This document shows positions 11,201 to 22,811 of a stretch of 64,000 nucleotides of DNA, in pieces. The position numbers were made by a program, and so were the translations under genes. A model generated the notes under the pieces. That model searched no databases, was not told the DNA's origin, and saw nothing but the letters and a program-made list of their open reading frames with translations. Location of the stretch: contig NW_020312723.1 in NCBI RefSeq assembly GCF_002999335.1, positions 62,001 through 126,000 of the forward strand. Reading direction: 5' to 3'. This DNA comes from Cyclospora cayetanensis (lineage: Eukaryota > Apicomplexa > Conoidasida > Eucoccidiorida > Eimeriidae). Numbering within the stretch: position 1 is the stretch's first letter; each line of letters opens with the position of its first letter.

Positions 11201-14200
11201 GCCGTCTCCCAAACACCCACTAGAAGCAGCAAGCAAACTCGGCTCCTTCATCTGTTTCTGCAGCGCAGGCTGCTGCTCCTGCTGCTCCTGCTGCTCCTGC
11301 TCCTGCTGCTGCTGCTCCTCCTGCTGCTGCTGCTGCTGCTCCACGACTGTGAACTCTGTTTTTGAAGAGGCATCCCCCGGCTGCGATTGCAGGTGAGGGC
11401 TGCGCATAGCAGAACTCCCAGTGGCCTCCTCTTTAGCCGACACCCCTCTAGGGTTAGTGGATGGTCTGCTGTAGATCGTTCCCCTCTGTTCGGTATTGTT
11501 TCGACTTCGGCTGCTCGTGCTGGTGTTGTTCCCGCTGCTACTTCTGCTCCTGCTGCTGCTACTGCTCCTGCTGCTACTTCTGCTCCTGCTGCTACTTCTG
11601 CTCCTGCTGCTGCTACTGCTCCTGCTGCTGCTACTGCTCCTGCTGCTGCTACTGCTCCTGCTGCTGCTACTGCTCCTGCTGCTGTTACTGCTCCTGCTGC
11701 TCTGTGAGGAGGACTGCACAGCGGCGGGTGGCACCTTTGTGACTTTGAACTCACATGCCTCAGGAGGGCTACTTCCGCGGCTTTTGCTGCCTCTGGCATT
11801 GCTGCTGATGGCGGTGAGGCTACGCTTTTCTGCAGTATCGACGAAGCCCCTTTGGTCTTTGTGTGTCTTGCTCCAGCGTGGGCTAGTGGGCGCGGCAGCG
11901 GGGCCTTCGAGCAGTAGCTCGACGGACAGCCCGTTGTCATTTACCCATTGAGCTACGTCTAAGTCTGCTGCACTCTCTTCTCCTTCCCCGTTGCAAGAGG
12001 CTGCAGCTGCATGTGCAAGGCGACGAGAACCGCGTAGGGAGGCTGGGGTTGTATCAGCACTGCTACTGCTCCTGCTACTTACACTACTACTACTCCTACT
12101 GCTACTGTTACTCCTACTGCTACTACTCCTGCCACTGCTGCTTTCAAACATGGCCACTTGACGCGCGGGGCTTTGTGTCCTATTGAAAAAGTTGAGTGGA
12201 CGACAGCAGCTGGAGGGAGCTCGACTTCTGCTGCCACGGTTTCTGCTGAGAGAGCGATTGCTGCTTCCACTACTACTGCTCCTGTGGATACACGTGCAGT
12301 CTGGCTTTGAGCGAAGAATCCCGTTGGGCAGTGGCCGTTTCACACACTCTAACCGTTCTCGCTTCCCCAGTGGCTCATCTTTGCCTCCTACGCCTCCCGC
12401 TTCTGGTATGGGGCCCTCCATGCCCTGTGCCCCTGCCTCAGGAAGAACGCCCACTGCGGCGGCTCTGCCGTTGCTGCTCCCCTTGTTGCCATCGCCGTTC
12501 CTGTCGCTGGTGGCTTGCTTCCTGCTTCTCACTTGCCACGTCTGCTCGCTTGGGGGGCCTGACGCCTTGCTTTGCAAAAGAGAAATCGGCAGCCGGCCCG
12601 CCTCTTCTGCCCCTCCCCACAGGGCGCTGCACCATCCTTTCTCAGGCGCTTGCTCCTCCAGTTGAGCGTGCTCGGGTGTATCTCCACTAGACACCCCTGC
12701 GGGGGCTCTGCGGGCAGCATAGCAGCTAGAGAAGGTGGCAGCGGCCGCTGTTGCTGCGGACAGGGCTGCCTCCAGGCCGGAGATGAAGAGCAGGGAGTCC
12801 CTCACTTGTCGCCGAATCATCCGCTGCTCCCTGTGGTGCAGCCGCCGCTGCAGTTTGCCGCTTTGGTTGGTGCTCTTCCGACTGCAAGAGCTGCTACCGA
12901 GGAAGGGCTCTCCTCCCCGATGGATGTCCATGAGGGCCTGCGTGATGGCACCTGCTCTCGCGAGCACGCCCACGGGGTTGTTGTCTTCACTCAAGTGGTC
13001 CTCACACGTCTTTGCTACTGCCGGTTCGGCCTGAAGAGAGGCCGCCACGTCCCCTGTGAGGCGATATGGCGAGGGTTCCGCGGCGACTGCCGCATGCACA
13101 TGGTGAAGCTGCTGCTGGAATTGAAAGGCCGAAGCTGGGGGAGCTCTTCCCAGTAGCAGCTCGGATCCAAAGGTATGGCGAGGGGCCGTGCCGTCTTTGT
13201 CTTTGGTGTCTTTCGTGCAGCAGGGGATGCTGGTAAGAGTATGCGCTGAGGACTCACAGCTCCGCAGAGAGAGGTGGGAGCCTTCCCCCTCACCCGCTAC
13301 GCTCTCGACAGGGGGAGGTAATAAGCGCTCGAAGGGCGCTTCACTGAGCCTAGTCCCCATGCAAGCTGATTCGGGTGGATCCGCGCAGCTGCCATCCAAG
13401 CTGCTGGTGCTGGCATGCGGGGTGGGGTGCAAGTCTGCGAGGGGACTGCAAAGCTGCCCCTGTCCTAGGCGTCCTTGACGAAGGCCAGAGACGGCGGGCG
13501 TGGGCGCTTCTGCGTCACCGACTGCCCTGGTGGAGAGCGCCTCTGTACACTGGTTATGGGCAGGAGGCGCTTTGGAGCTTGTGGCATTTGCAGGCGCTAA
13601 GACAGCGGCTGCCGGGGGCCGTGTTGGGGTCCTTATCGCTGCAGCACTCCGCACACAACCAGGCACAGTCGGTAAGGGGTTGCCCCTGTCGACATGCGGA
13701 GAAAGGGGACGATAAAAAGAACCGAGCCTGAGGACCTGCCGCTCCACGTGGAAAGCAATCGCACCTGGAGGCTTTTCCCTCGGGTTTGCGCGGCTCTCCG
13801 CGCTGCCGTTTGAGGAGATGCTGCGTCTCTCCGGAGGAGGGCGCAGTGCCCCTGCGCCGGAGGCGGACTCCGAGACTGCACCGAGGCTAGAGAGGTCTCT
13901 CAAGTGCAGCCCCTGCTGCTGCTGTTGCTGCTGCTGCTGCGTGAGCGTAGCGAGGGTGTCGATCAGCTGCAGCGCATCTGCGAAGGAGATCTCCTTCGCG
14001 GAGAAACTGCCCGAGCAGGATCTGAGGGGTGGACTCCAAGCCTGACCCTCAGGAGCCTCGCCGTCCGGCTTTGGAGGGGCCCTATGTGGCATCTCGCGAG
14101 CATACGCGTCTGGGAAGGGACAGTTGGTGGCTGGCTTAGCTGAGCAGGAAAGCAGCACAAAAAGGAGCCACAGTTCAGAGGAGTTGCACCCAGGGGAAGT

Positions 14201-17200
14201 CGCGAGTCCTCTCTGTCAGCTTCTCACCCTTTATACGCCTAAACGTTGAGGGCTTGAGTTTGGGGCAGTGAGGAAGGTGAGGTGCGTTGTCTAGTCTTTA
14301 GGAGCAGCACTGCCCCGGAGCTTTGCGCCTTGGCGCTAGTGGTGTAGGGACAAAGGCAGAACTCGCTCTCGATCCATGGAGAAAACGAGCTGCAGGAAGC
14401 AACGCGCGGTGTGCTCACCGAAGAGAGGAGACTGCACAACTGATGAGCATTCAGGAAACGTCCCTTTATGCTCTAATACAGAGGGCTTCAATGGCCCCTC
14501 AGGCTCAAGAGGTCCCTCTTCCCCTTTGTCGCCATCTGAGAGGAACTGCCTGCTCCGGACGCGCTGCAGCTGTTGCTGCAGCTGATGCAGCTGCTGCGTG
14601 GCGCCTGGAAGCCCGAGAAGCTCTGGGGAAGCCTTTCCCGAGAGAGTTCCGTGTGCATCTCTTTCTGATAGTAGACACTGCTGCTGCTGCTGCTGCTGTG
14701 GTTGTGGACCGTTTTCTTGTTCTGTTTTCTTTGAGAGCCGCCTCCTAGCTCTTTCAGCGGTGTGCCCCTGACCACAGGCCAGCAAGAAGGAGGTGGCTTG
14801 CTGCGGCTGCTGCTGCCGGTGCTGTTGTTGCTGCTGCCCCTCCTTAAAGCAGCAGCTTTCTCTTTGGTGCCACATCGAGAGCACCTTCTGGTGCAGGCAA
14901 GACAGCTGCAGCCGGACGTCATGCATCGAGTGTTTGTCGCTGATGCTGCGGCTCCATTCTTCCTGAAGGCTCTGTTTGTCCTCGTTCCCCTGCAAAAGCC
15001 CTCCCCAAGGAGCTTCAGAGAAGTCTGCGGCAGATGCAGACGCACTGCTCCCGCCTGCTGCGCCTTCTTTTTCTACTACGGCGCCGGAGGGGCTTTGCAA
15101 GGCGTCGCGGGAGCAGCCAAATTCAAGGATCTCCTCAGCCGGGATGTCCTCTACAGCCCCTAACATGTCACCTAGAGACGCGTCTTCATGCGCCAGGGGG
15201 CCTTTTTCCGGGAGTCTACCCGTCGGAGAGTTGTGTAGGCCCGCAGGCGCCTCTTCTGCCTTTTCGTCTTCCTGGTGCTGCTGTATATGTTGGCGTTGTT
15301 GCCGCTGCTCTTGTTGAACGGACTCTGGCTTATCTACCCAGGGTGCTGCTTGTTCCTTGTTCACTGCAGCAAGGAGAGCTGCCCCAGTGGATGAGGCCCT
15401 GCTCGGTGGATTGCTGGCTGGCGCCTCTTTCGCAGTGGGTGTCGCTGCCTCTGAACTGCTGCTGTACAGCAGCTGCTCGAGGGCACTCTCAGAGCCCCCC
15501 GGGGATAAAGCACTGGTGATTGAAAAATGTCGCAGTTCGTCTCCTTGCGTTTCTCCTTGGGAGTTTTCTTTGACGGATTGCGGAGAGCCGCTGCAGCGTG
15601 TCTCAAAGCCGCAGCCTCGGCTGGCAGCTTGCGAGGGCAGCAGCGGATGTTGCCCCTGTCCCTGCTGCTGCTGCTGTTGCTGCTGTGGCGCTTGCGGGAG
15701 CTTCAGTTCGACGGATGACGCGTGAGTTCTGCAACTATGGGGTCCTCTTGCACTTGGCTGTCTTGGGGGCCCCACTGTCTGTATCGGCAGCAGGGGAATT
15801 CGCTGCTCTTCTCTCTTCAGTCGCAGCTGCGATGGTTGACGGGGTTGCTCCCGAGGAGCTTCCCCTTGCCCACAGGCGCTCTTTTTCTGAGAGCAGCGCC
15901 GTCGGATCAACGCATGATCAATGGAGTAGAGCTGGGGGGGCCGCTGCTCTCTTGTGTGCTGTGCCGAAAGCCCAGCAGGAAGACCCCGGGGAACTGCGGA
16001 GGGTTGCCGCTGGGCATGAAGTATGGAGCTCGCCTCTTCACTGAGCAGATGACGAGAGACTCCAGAAGCCTCTGGGGGGCCCCTCTTGCCGTTTCTCTCC
16101 ATCAAGCCCACCTGGGTTAGCTTCGGGTGGTATGGAAGGCCGGCAGCCCTAGGCAGATGCTGCTGCAGGCGCTGCCATCCCCTGCTGCTGTTGCCGCTAT
16201 TGCTGCGGTGTGCCTGACGGCGCAGGCCGTCTAAGGAGCCGTAAGGGCTGCGCTTAAGAGTCTGCTGGCTTCCTTTCGCTTGGGGAGTCTGTAGAGAGCC
16301 CCCATAAAGGGGGGTGCAGCCAGCTGTCCGTGGGTTACTGGGCCCTTCTGGCGCGGGGGGGCCAGAGGGGCTCCTCTTGGCCAGGAAGGATGAAGCTTTG
16401 CGCACTCTCTGCAGCAGTTCTGCTAGAGCTGCCAGTTCTTTGGGCTCTGCGGCGTCGGCATGCTCTTTCAGCTGCGCCGCTTCAGCTGCCCCGGCGCCTC
16501 TCGTCGAGTTCGATGGTGCTGCCGTACTTCCCTCTGCAGCACCAGCAACACAACGAGGCTTTTCTCCGAGACCAACTGACTGCTTGCGAAGCAAACCGCT
16601 GCCAGGCCGTCGACAGGCAAGGCCGCCTTCTTTTGGGTTGCCGTGAGGGCCCCTTGAATTTATCCCAAGCCTGGAGCAGCTCCTGCTGTTCCGCAAGAGG
16701 GCCCCATGGGCGGAAGGCCCTCCCACGGAGGGCCTTGAAAGCCCCCAAGGAGGAGATCTAGATGCTGCAGATTCTGTTTTTTTTAAGCGTATTGGGGGTT
16801 CTGCATTACCTAGGCGACGCTGTGGAAGGGGCCCTTTAGGGCCGTTTTTTCGTTTCTGGGCTGTCCTCAAAAATTCCTCCGGGATGCCGCCACTGCTACT
16901 CGCTAAAAAGGGTGCCTCAAGAGAAAAACCCTTTGGAGCAGAAGGTGCAGAAGGTGCGGAGGGTGCAGAGGGCCCTGGGGGGCCCCCCTCTACAGCTGAC
17001 CTTCGTGAGTTGCTCCTCTTGAGGGCATACTGGTTCGCGGTGCTATCGCTATCGGTGAGAGTTGCACACGGCAGGGTGAATTGAGGCGTGGGGCCCAAGT
17101 TTGGGCCCTTTTGCTGCAAAGCCTCCTGCTCTCTCAGCAGCTGTTGTAAGAAACCCATGCCATCCTTCCTGGCCAGGATATCGCGGCTATACCGGGGAAC

Positions 17201-17203
17201 CAT
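8269..17203 (-). CDS. Giant tubulin-tyrosine-ligase-like (TTLL) protein, polyglutamylase-like
   Basis: Three exons: 17203-14419, 14139-9712 and 9449-8269. All join in phase (2785+4428+1181 nt) to give about 2,797 residues. The catalytic TTL domain is at the C-terminal end: NIWIVKPCSNARASGIKLF (about residue 2375), VQRYVERPLL, KFDLRVWVLV, SNWSLTR, and CFELFGFDVLLDE with PWLLEVNLSPA (about 2590). The ATP-grasp Asp/Arg and Glu/Asn residues are present. The last motif resembles TTLL4/5 polyglutamylases more than glycylases, so side-chain glutamylation of tubulin is the likely reaction; the subfamily is uncertain. The first about 2,000 residues are low complexity: Gln, Ser and Ser/Arg runs and a His/Gln repeat. 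The ATG at 17203 has a strong ACCATGG context. The second exon has no usable ATG at its 5' end, and its donor/acceptor (G|GTGAGC and TGCTCAG|CT) match phase with exon 1, so I treat the two long frames as one gene. Two separate genes remain possible. The second intron is GC-AG. Confidence 0.82.
8345..8374. repeat. Perfect 30-bp palindrome in coding sequence
   Basis: TTATGCTGCTGCTGC (8345-8359) is followed at once by its exact reverse complement (8360-8374), with no spacer. It lies in the last exon of the TTLL gene and encodes an Ala-run/Gln-run junction near the C-terminus. It is probably a product of CTG/CAG repeat instability. Confidence 0.95.
9450..9711 (-). other. GC-AG intron 2 of the TTLL gene
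   Basis: The donor reads GATCTG|GCAAGG (exon ends at 9712) and the acceptor CTTCTCAG|GCAGGG (exon starts at 9449). The join gives LEILRSGRGLRDRLVQRYVE, continuous with TTLL family proteins. No GT occurs between the conserved GIKLF and the end of the open frame, so a GT donor cannot explain this intron. Confidence 0.85.
9821..9896. repeat. 12-bp coding repeat (Gln-Gln-His-Gln)
   Basis: CTGCTGCTGGTG repeats about six times. Read on the minus strand it encodes a QQHQ-type repeat that interrupts the TTL domain a few residues before the NIWIVKP strand. Confidence 0.9.
11268..11342. repeat. CTG/CTC coding repeat (poly-Gln/Glu)
   Basis: This is a CTG run mixed with CTC. On the minus strand it encodes a Gln-rich tract broken by Glu in the TTLL N-terminal region. 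Confidence 0.9.
11530..11703. repeat. 15-bp coding repeat (Ser/Arg)
   Basis: Units of CTGCTGCTACTGCTC repeat about ten times. On the minus strand they encode a Ser-Ser-Arg-Ser-Ser-type tract. A second, looser copy lies at 12,058-12,140. The plus strand is also open across it as poly-Leu. Confidence 0.9.
13905..13942. repeat. CTG run (poly-Gln)
   Basis: A trinucleotide run encodes ten or more glutamines on the minus strand near the start of TTLL exon 2. Similar shorter Gln tracts lie at about 14,680-14,700, 14,815-14,835 and 15,660-15,690 in exon 1. Confidence 0.9.
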
Positions 17204-19052
17204 GGTCTTACGCCCGATCGGCGGTGTTCTGCTGGTGCTGCGTTGCAGTTGAACGAGAGTTTGTCCAGTTTCGTGTAGCTTTGAGGACGAAGACCGACCC
17301 GCAAGTGTGTCTTTGCAGCGCGCAGCAGGAAGGAAGGCAAGCAAAGACAAGACAGGAGGGTGTCACTGGGGTCACTTGGACCAGGCTCCCCTTGAAGCGT
17401 GCACGGTCAAAGAAAACGGCAGTTTCAGCACTAGAGACAAGATTGAGGGTAATCAACTAATGATCCAATGCAAAAACAATGAACAAAGCCGCTTGGGGGA
17501 GATGCGCAAGTTGAGGTTCCCGGGTGGCGCCTTTCTGAGGGAGCGCATGGACGACGCCCTCGCTCCAGGAAGGGTTAGCAACGGAAAGAAGCAAGATCCA
17601 GAACAATTTTAAAAGGCTATTAGGGGTGATTATAAGGGAAGATATCGAAGAGTAGCTGCAATCGCCGCCAGAGTCAACAAAAAAGAGGGGCTTCCAGAGG
17701 CAAAGGGCTCGTCCAGATGCGTCTACTCTGCTGCTGCTCTTTCCATGGAGGTTTATCTTTCTATGATGCCACACACCTACCCAGCGGAGATGACTAGCTC
17801 TCCGTGCTCTTGTTCATTGTCTCAATTCCGCAGATTCGAGTCTCGGGAAAGCGTTACTTTGCGGCGAAGGCGGCCCGAGGGACGGCCTTCCTGGCCCTCG
17901 AGTGTGGCTGGGAGGTCTTATCCAGGCTGAGTCTCTTCTGCTCCCGAGGAAGCGCGTTACATGGGGCATTGACTTTTCTAAACAACTAGGTTACTGATTT
18001 CTTGCTCTGGCTTCCACTTGCAAATTGCAAAATACCATGCCAATTAGAGGCCATCTCGAGAAGACAGGCGCAGAAGGCCTGAGGGACAGGTGGCAGCTCC
18101 ATATGCTTTCATCTCTGCGGACGGCGCTACACCCCGCTCATGTGAGCATGTCTACCAAAGGCATTATAGGCACACCCCAAGCTCTAGATCGTAGGCAGTA
18201 CGTGGGAGTTACAAAGGGCGAAAAGCTTACTTTCGGTGAGTAAGAAACTTGCAGGAACAAGCCTCTCCCACCTTTCCCCCTACAGGTGTGTGTTTACGCC
18301 CCTAATGGGACTACGAAGGCGTCACAGCTTTATGCCCTAGAGTGCTGCGTTTTTATAACAGCACGCATACTGGGCAGTCTCAAGCACCCTACGGACCTTT
18401 AGCCCCATGCGGTAGGCCAGCATCCAGGCTCTTCCCAATTACAAGCTCAAATTCCTAATAATGCGACACGCCTCCGGGTGAGGGTCGCAGTTTCAATATG
18501 TGCGATGCCTCGGGACTGGCTAGAACTATCCGCTTTCGAAGATTATGCGCTTGTGAGCGGCGGGCCGCGCTTTGAGTTCCCCAAGGCACAGACAATAAGT
18601 GTAGGCGGTGGGAGATCATAGAGAGACGTTTGTTTGCACTACCAGCTCTTCAACATTCGTAAAGGCTAGCCTATACTAGCTACGAGATTCCCAATAACAG
18701 CCCTCTAGGCCATCTCTGTGGTTCCTGTAGACCATCTTATTTCCTCATGAGCTTAACAGTTGGAAATTAGTGGTTCCCACAGACTATCTCAGCATGGCTT
18801 CTCCAGCGGTGCCTTGCAGCTACACAGCAAGAGCCTCAGGCGCAGCGAGGATCCGTCTAGGGAATTACACCCCAAAGGCCTGCCGCCGTGGGGGACTCCC
18901 GGAGGCCCCTAAACACCAGTACCGCATGTGAGCTGTATCTGAATAACACAGAAAAACCGGAAAGCAACATTGTGTTGTGCTCTTCTCAGGGCAACTCTGG
19001 AACCATGTCGTAGAGCCCTCTCTTCACGGCTGGGAAGGGTAGGGCCTTGAGA
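17204..19052. other. Intergenic region
   Basis: Upstream of the TTLL start and downstream of the next minus-strand gene. I find no motif-bearing exon here. The first part is presumably TTLL promoter and 5' leader. Confidence 0.55.
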
Positions 19053-21385
19053 TTAGGGAGCCTCACCGTCGTCTGACTGTTGCTGCTCCGCGAGGCTCCT
19101 AAAAAGTGCAATGAGCTCGTCGTACGACGTGGCACAACCAATGGGGGGCACTGTAAGGCTTGCTGCCATCCTTAAGGCCCTTTGAGTCTCCGGTATAGGC
19201 CTAGAAGTCACCATGCACCCGCCGGGGGGCTCTCCCACATGGATCCTCGGGGGCCCCGGCCCCTCAGGACCTCTTTCGATAAATTCCACGCAGTGTGCCT
19301 CTCTTGGGGATGCAGCGCCTTCCGTCTGACACACCAAAGGCTTCTGAAGGGTCTTTGCTGGTGCATAAGGCTGCTGCGCAGGCTCCACACTCTGGCACTT
19401 TCTTTGTTGAATGCCGCAGCTCTCACTGTGGGGCGCCCCTACGGGCAGTAGCTGGGGGCCTCGAATTGAGGGCCTCCGGAGCTCCTTAGATTCTGGCAGT
19501 AGCTGTGCTTGCGGGCACAGCTGGACGGCGCGGGATCTTGCAGCGTATCCGACGACTCGAGGTGCACGCCGGGGGCCTGCGGCAGCCAACGCAGGGTTCC
19601 TTGCATTAGAAACCGTGGTCGTGCCCTTGGAGGTCCATCTCTGTGCATACATAGTTGTTTCTGAACGCACAGGCGGTTCGCATCACACGCCACTACATCA
19701 AGGCGCTCCAGCAAAACGAGCGGCTACACGGCGTCTCATCTCGCCTGGGGACTTGCCTCCTGCGGTCGGCGTAAAGGCCTCCCAAACTGTCTCTCCTGCC
19801 ATGTTCAGTGGGCGGTGCTGTTTGAGTGGGCCCTGATGCTGCTGCTGCTTTGGCCGACGATGCAGCTGGTTTTGATTGAGCGGAGCCCGCAGAACAGTTT
19901 TTTGCTGCTGGTGATTTGGTGACTGATGCAAGTTATTCCGGGCCTTTGCGCGGCCAAATACGAGTTGCCTGCGCGCGACAAGGGCGTTGCCGGCTTCAGC
20001 GATGGCGCCGGTAGGGTCGTTCTGACACGACCTTGCGAACAGATTTTCGCCTTGGGTCTGAAAGCCTTGTGGCGCGGGAGCCACGGCAAAAGATTGAAAT
20101 CTTCCAGCGGGCTCGCCCGGGTACAGCGGTACTCTGCAGAGAAACGGTTGCCTGTGGGGCGTATTACAGCTCACCCGCCTTCGCTCTGCAGCATGCTGGT
20201 GCTGCTGGCATTGCGAAGAGTCAAGGGCAGGCATGCGCTGCGTCTGCTTCGGAAGGGGCTGCCGTTGCTTTGCGGCGGGCCGGATGGCTGCCCCATCCAG
20301 TTCGATGAGCCTAGCAGCTTGCTGCAGTGTGAGATCTACGGAAGGGCGTAGTATAAGGCCCTGTGCCTTCTGCTGTAGGGATTGCGGGGCCCCTGGAGGA
20401 CTGCGCAAGTGGCCCACTGGCTCTGAAGGGGGGCTCTCTACAATGGGGGAGCCGCAGCCGGAGGCTGAAAGGTTCGGCCTAGCCCTACCATCGTTGCTCA
20501 CGGCAGCGGTGAGGGTGTCAGACGCTGCGCATGCACCGCCGCTCTCGGGTGTTGCTGGTTCCCCAAGAGCTTTTGGGTCCTGACCAACTCTCAGGCATAG
20601 GCCTGTCAGCTGCATCTCATCCCTAAGCCGCAAAGGCCCTCCATGCACAGGGGCCTTGAGGACTGCGAGGCTCTGCAGGCTTCCCGCTGGTTTTTTCACC
20701 GCAGCACCAGCAGGTTCTTGAACCGTGTGCCCCTGCTCAAAAGCCGCTTCCCGGGCAGCCCTATGCATTGGCCTGCAGCGCAGCAGCGAGAGCAATAAAT
20801 CGGCAAGGCATTTTTTAAAAACAGGCTTTTCGAAAGCTTTAGCGCCTCCGGAGAGGGGGGAAGGTTCGCCTCCGCGGTAGAGCCGGTTGTGGTGCGAATG
20901 TATTGCGACGCAGCGGTCGGAAGCAGCAACGCATACCCTGGTCCTGGAAAAACAAAGTTCCCCCCGCAGGTGCTCGCCTTCTCTTGACTTGGCTGGGGAT
21001 GCTGGTGCGCCAGATGCATTGTCCGCTGTTGAGGCCCAGTAAGCACGTCAGTGACCTGCTGAGGCAGTGCAACGGGCGAGGGTGCCCCTATCGCCGCGGG
21101 CTCTTTAGGAAGAGGGAGGCATGGCTCAGGCGTAACAGCAGCCGATTCGGATTTCCGTTGTGGCACCTCTATCAACATACTTGATGGTGGTGTGGTGGAA
21201 GTAGCATGTGCTGTTGGGAGCGGGGGCAGGGCTAGGTGCTGTCTTGGAGAAGGCGTAGGATGCGTCGGCTGCAAGTCAGTTTGTTGGTGATAATGGGGGT
21301 GGCGATACTGGTAGCCGTACATTCGTTCGTGCAATGGCTGGCTGGCGCTGTTCGCCTGTCCTGCTGCGCTCAAACATTCACGCAT
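19053..21385 (-). CDS. Low-complexity hypothetical protein
   Basis: I do not recognise this family. A three-exon model, 21385-20937, 20772-19757 and 19660-19053, joins in phase for 690 residues. The first intron has a good donor (CCAGG|GTATGC) and acceptor (GCGCTGCAG|G). The second, 96 bases long, would use GAG|GCAAGT, a textbook GC donor, with GTTCAG|AA as acceptor. The protein is rich in Pro, Gln, Ala and His, with no membrane segment or enzyme motif. Its C-terminus, YDELIALFRSLAEQQQSDDG, looks like a short amphipathic helix. The start is uncertain: 21385 is the first in-frame ATG, but an upstream exon ending near 21,430 is possible. The exon 3 junction rests on consensus and phase only, not on homology. 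Confidence 0.55.
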
Positions 21386-22811
21386 GTCCTGATGGACGGT
21401 GCTACCTCTCCATCTCCACAACACTAACTGCAGCACCTGTGCTGCAGAAGCAGGTGCTCTACCGTCATCTGCCTCTGCTTCTTAGAGATATAGCTGTAGG
21501 TCTCTCTCGGAGCTCACAAGGAGAGCCAGAATGCTCAGTACACTCGGATCGAACGCAGGAGGGTCTCAGGGGATGGCAGTCCTGAAACTGGCAGGCGCAC
21601 CACACGGGAACAGTAGCAGGTCCAGTCATCCGCTACTTTTCTATTTTTCTGACTCCGAGTCTCCTATCTCTCTCTCCATGTATAGCTGCATACTATAGGG
21701 CAGCAACAGGCGGTTCCTCTCAAGCAGGTGATACACACTAGCGGACATGCCTAGAGGCGCAGTACGCCGAACAGGCCACTAGGCAGACATCTTGGCCTTA
21801 AAAGCCGGACGGGTGCAATAAAAGCCTAATCTCCCTTGTCAAGCAGGAATTCCCTATGTACAAGGTTGATCCTATGATGACGCGAGAAACCTTATTTTTT
21901 CTAGCAGCAGAAGAAGCAGACGCAGCGACAGTAGCACAGTGCAACAGTCTTTGTCCCAGTCTCCTTAAGCCAGAGAGTGAATCCTGATGCTTACAGATGG
22001 ACCGCATGGTAGGCTTGCTGTTTGCCTGTCCACATAACAGAGCAACAAGTCGCCAAGTGATCGCCCTAGCAGCGGTGAGCGCTGTAGCTAGGGCTGCTGG
22101 TGTTACTTTTGCTGGTATTCATAGAGCACTGAATTTCTAGCCAGGGCCACCCAGAATGCATGCACAGGAGTCTCTGCATGTCAGCTCGAGCCCGAATACT
22201 TCTGAACCGTGATGGCGCAGCAAAACCGCAGTAAGTAAGGGGCACAGTGCACTCTGCAATACAAGCGGCAGCCGATACATAGCAGGCAGAGGGACCCACT
22301 GCTGCGTTCTTGTAGTGTTAGGGGCTGGTGCTGCAACGGAAAGTTCGTGGCCCTCCACTATTGCATCTAGGTGCACGGCCTTCGCTTGAGGACGGCGTTG
22401 CACTGCCTGTCATTGCGCACCACCAACACCGCCCACCCCAGCTTGCAGTGCTTGCACTAGCCTAAAGGGGGTAAACTCTTGGAAGCAGGATTAGAGTTGA
22501 GCCAGAATTAGGCTGCAAGGCAAAAAAGTAGCGGTGGAAGGAGGACTCTGCACATGCAGAGGTATCACCTTTGGCAGGGCCTGTTTCTGATGGCGGACGA
22601 AATTTCCACAAAACGGAGACCTTGTGTCTAGAACCAGAGGCTCTGCATCACGGCCCGACCAGCGTCGAACGCAAGCTACAGATCTTCCTTCCCGGCTTCA
22701 TTCGGGGTTTTAGCCTCACACGTGCCTAGACCAGTCAGAGCTAGCTAGTGTTTCTCCTGTCGTACCGCTGCCCTACAGCGTGGCGAGCATGCCGCCAAAA
22801 GCCATTGTGCC
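21386..22811. other. Intergenic region
   Basis: This lies between two minus-strand genes. No exon or motif is recognised; it presumably contains the 3' end of the kinase transcript and the promoter of the preceding gene. Confidence 0.55.

Noticed and set aside
11461..11951. Plus-strand Leu-rich and Cys-rich proteins
   Set aside because: They arise from CTG/CTC/CTA repeats of the minus-strand TTLL gene, which are open in several registers.
14336..17350. Separate 1,004-codon gene upstream of TTLL
   Set aside because: Its first in-frame ATG is at 17203, and a phase-matched intron (14,418-14,140) joins it to the TTLL exon, which has no ATG of its own; one gene is the simpler reading.
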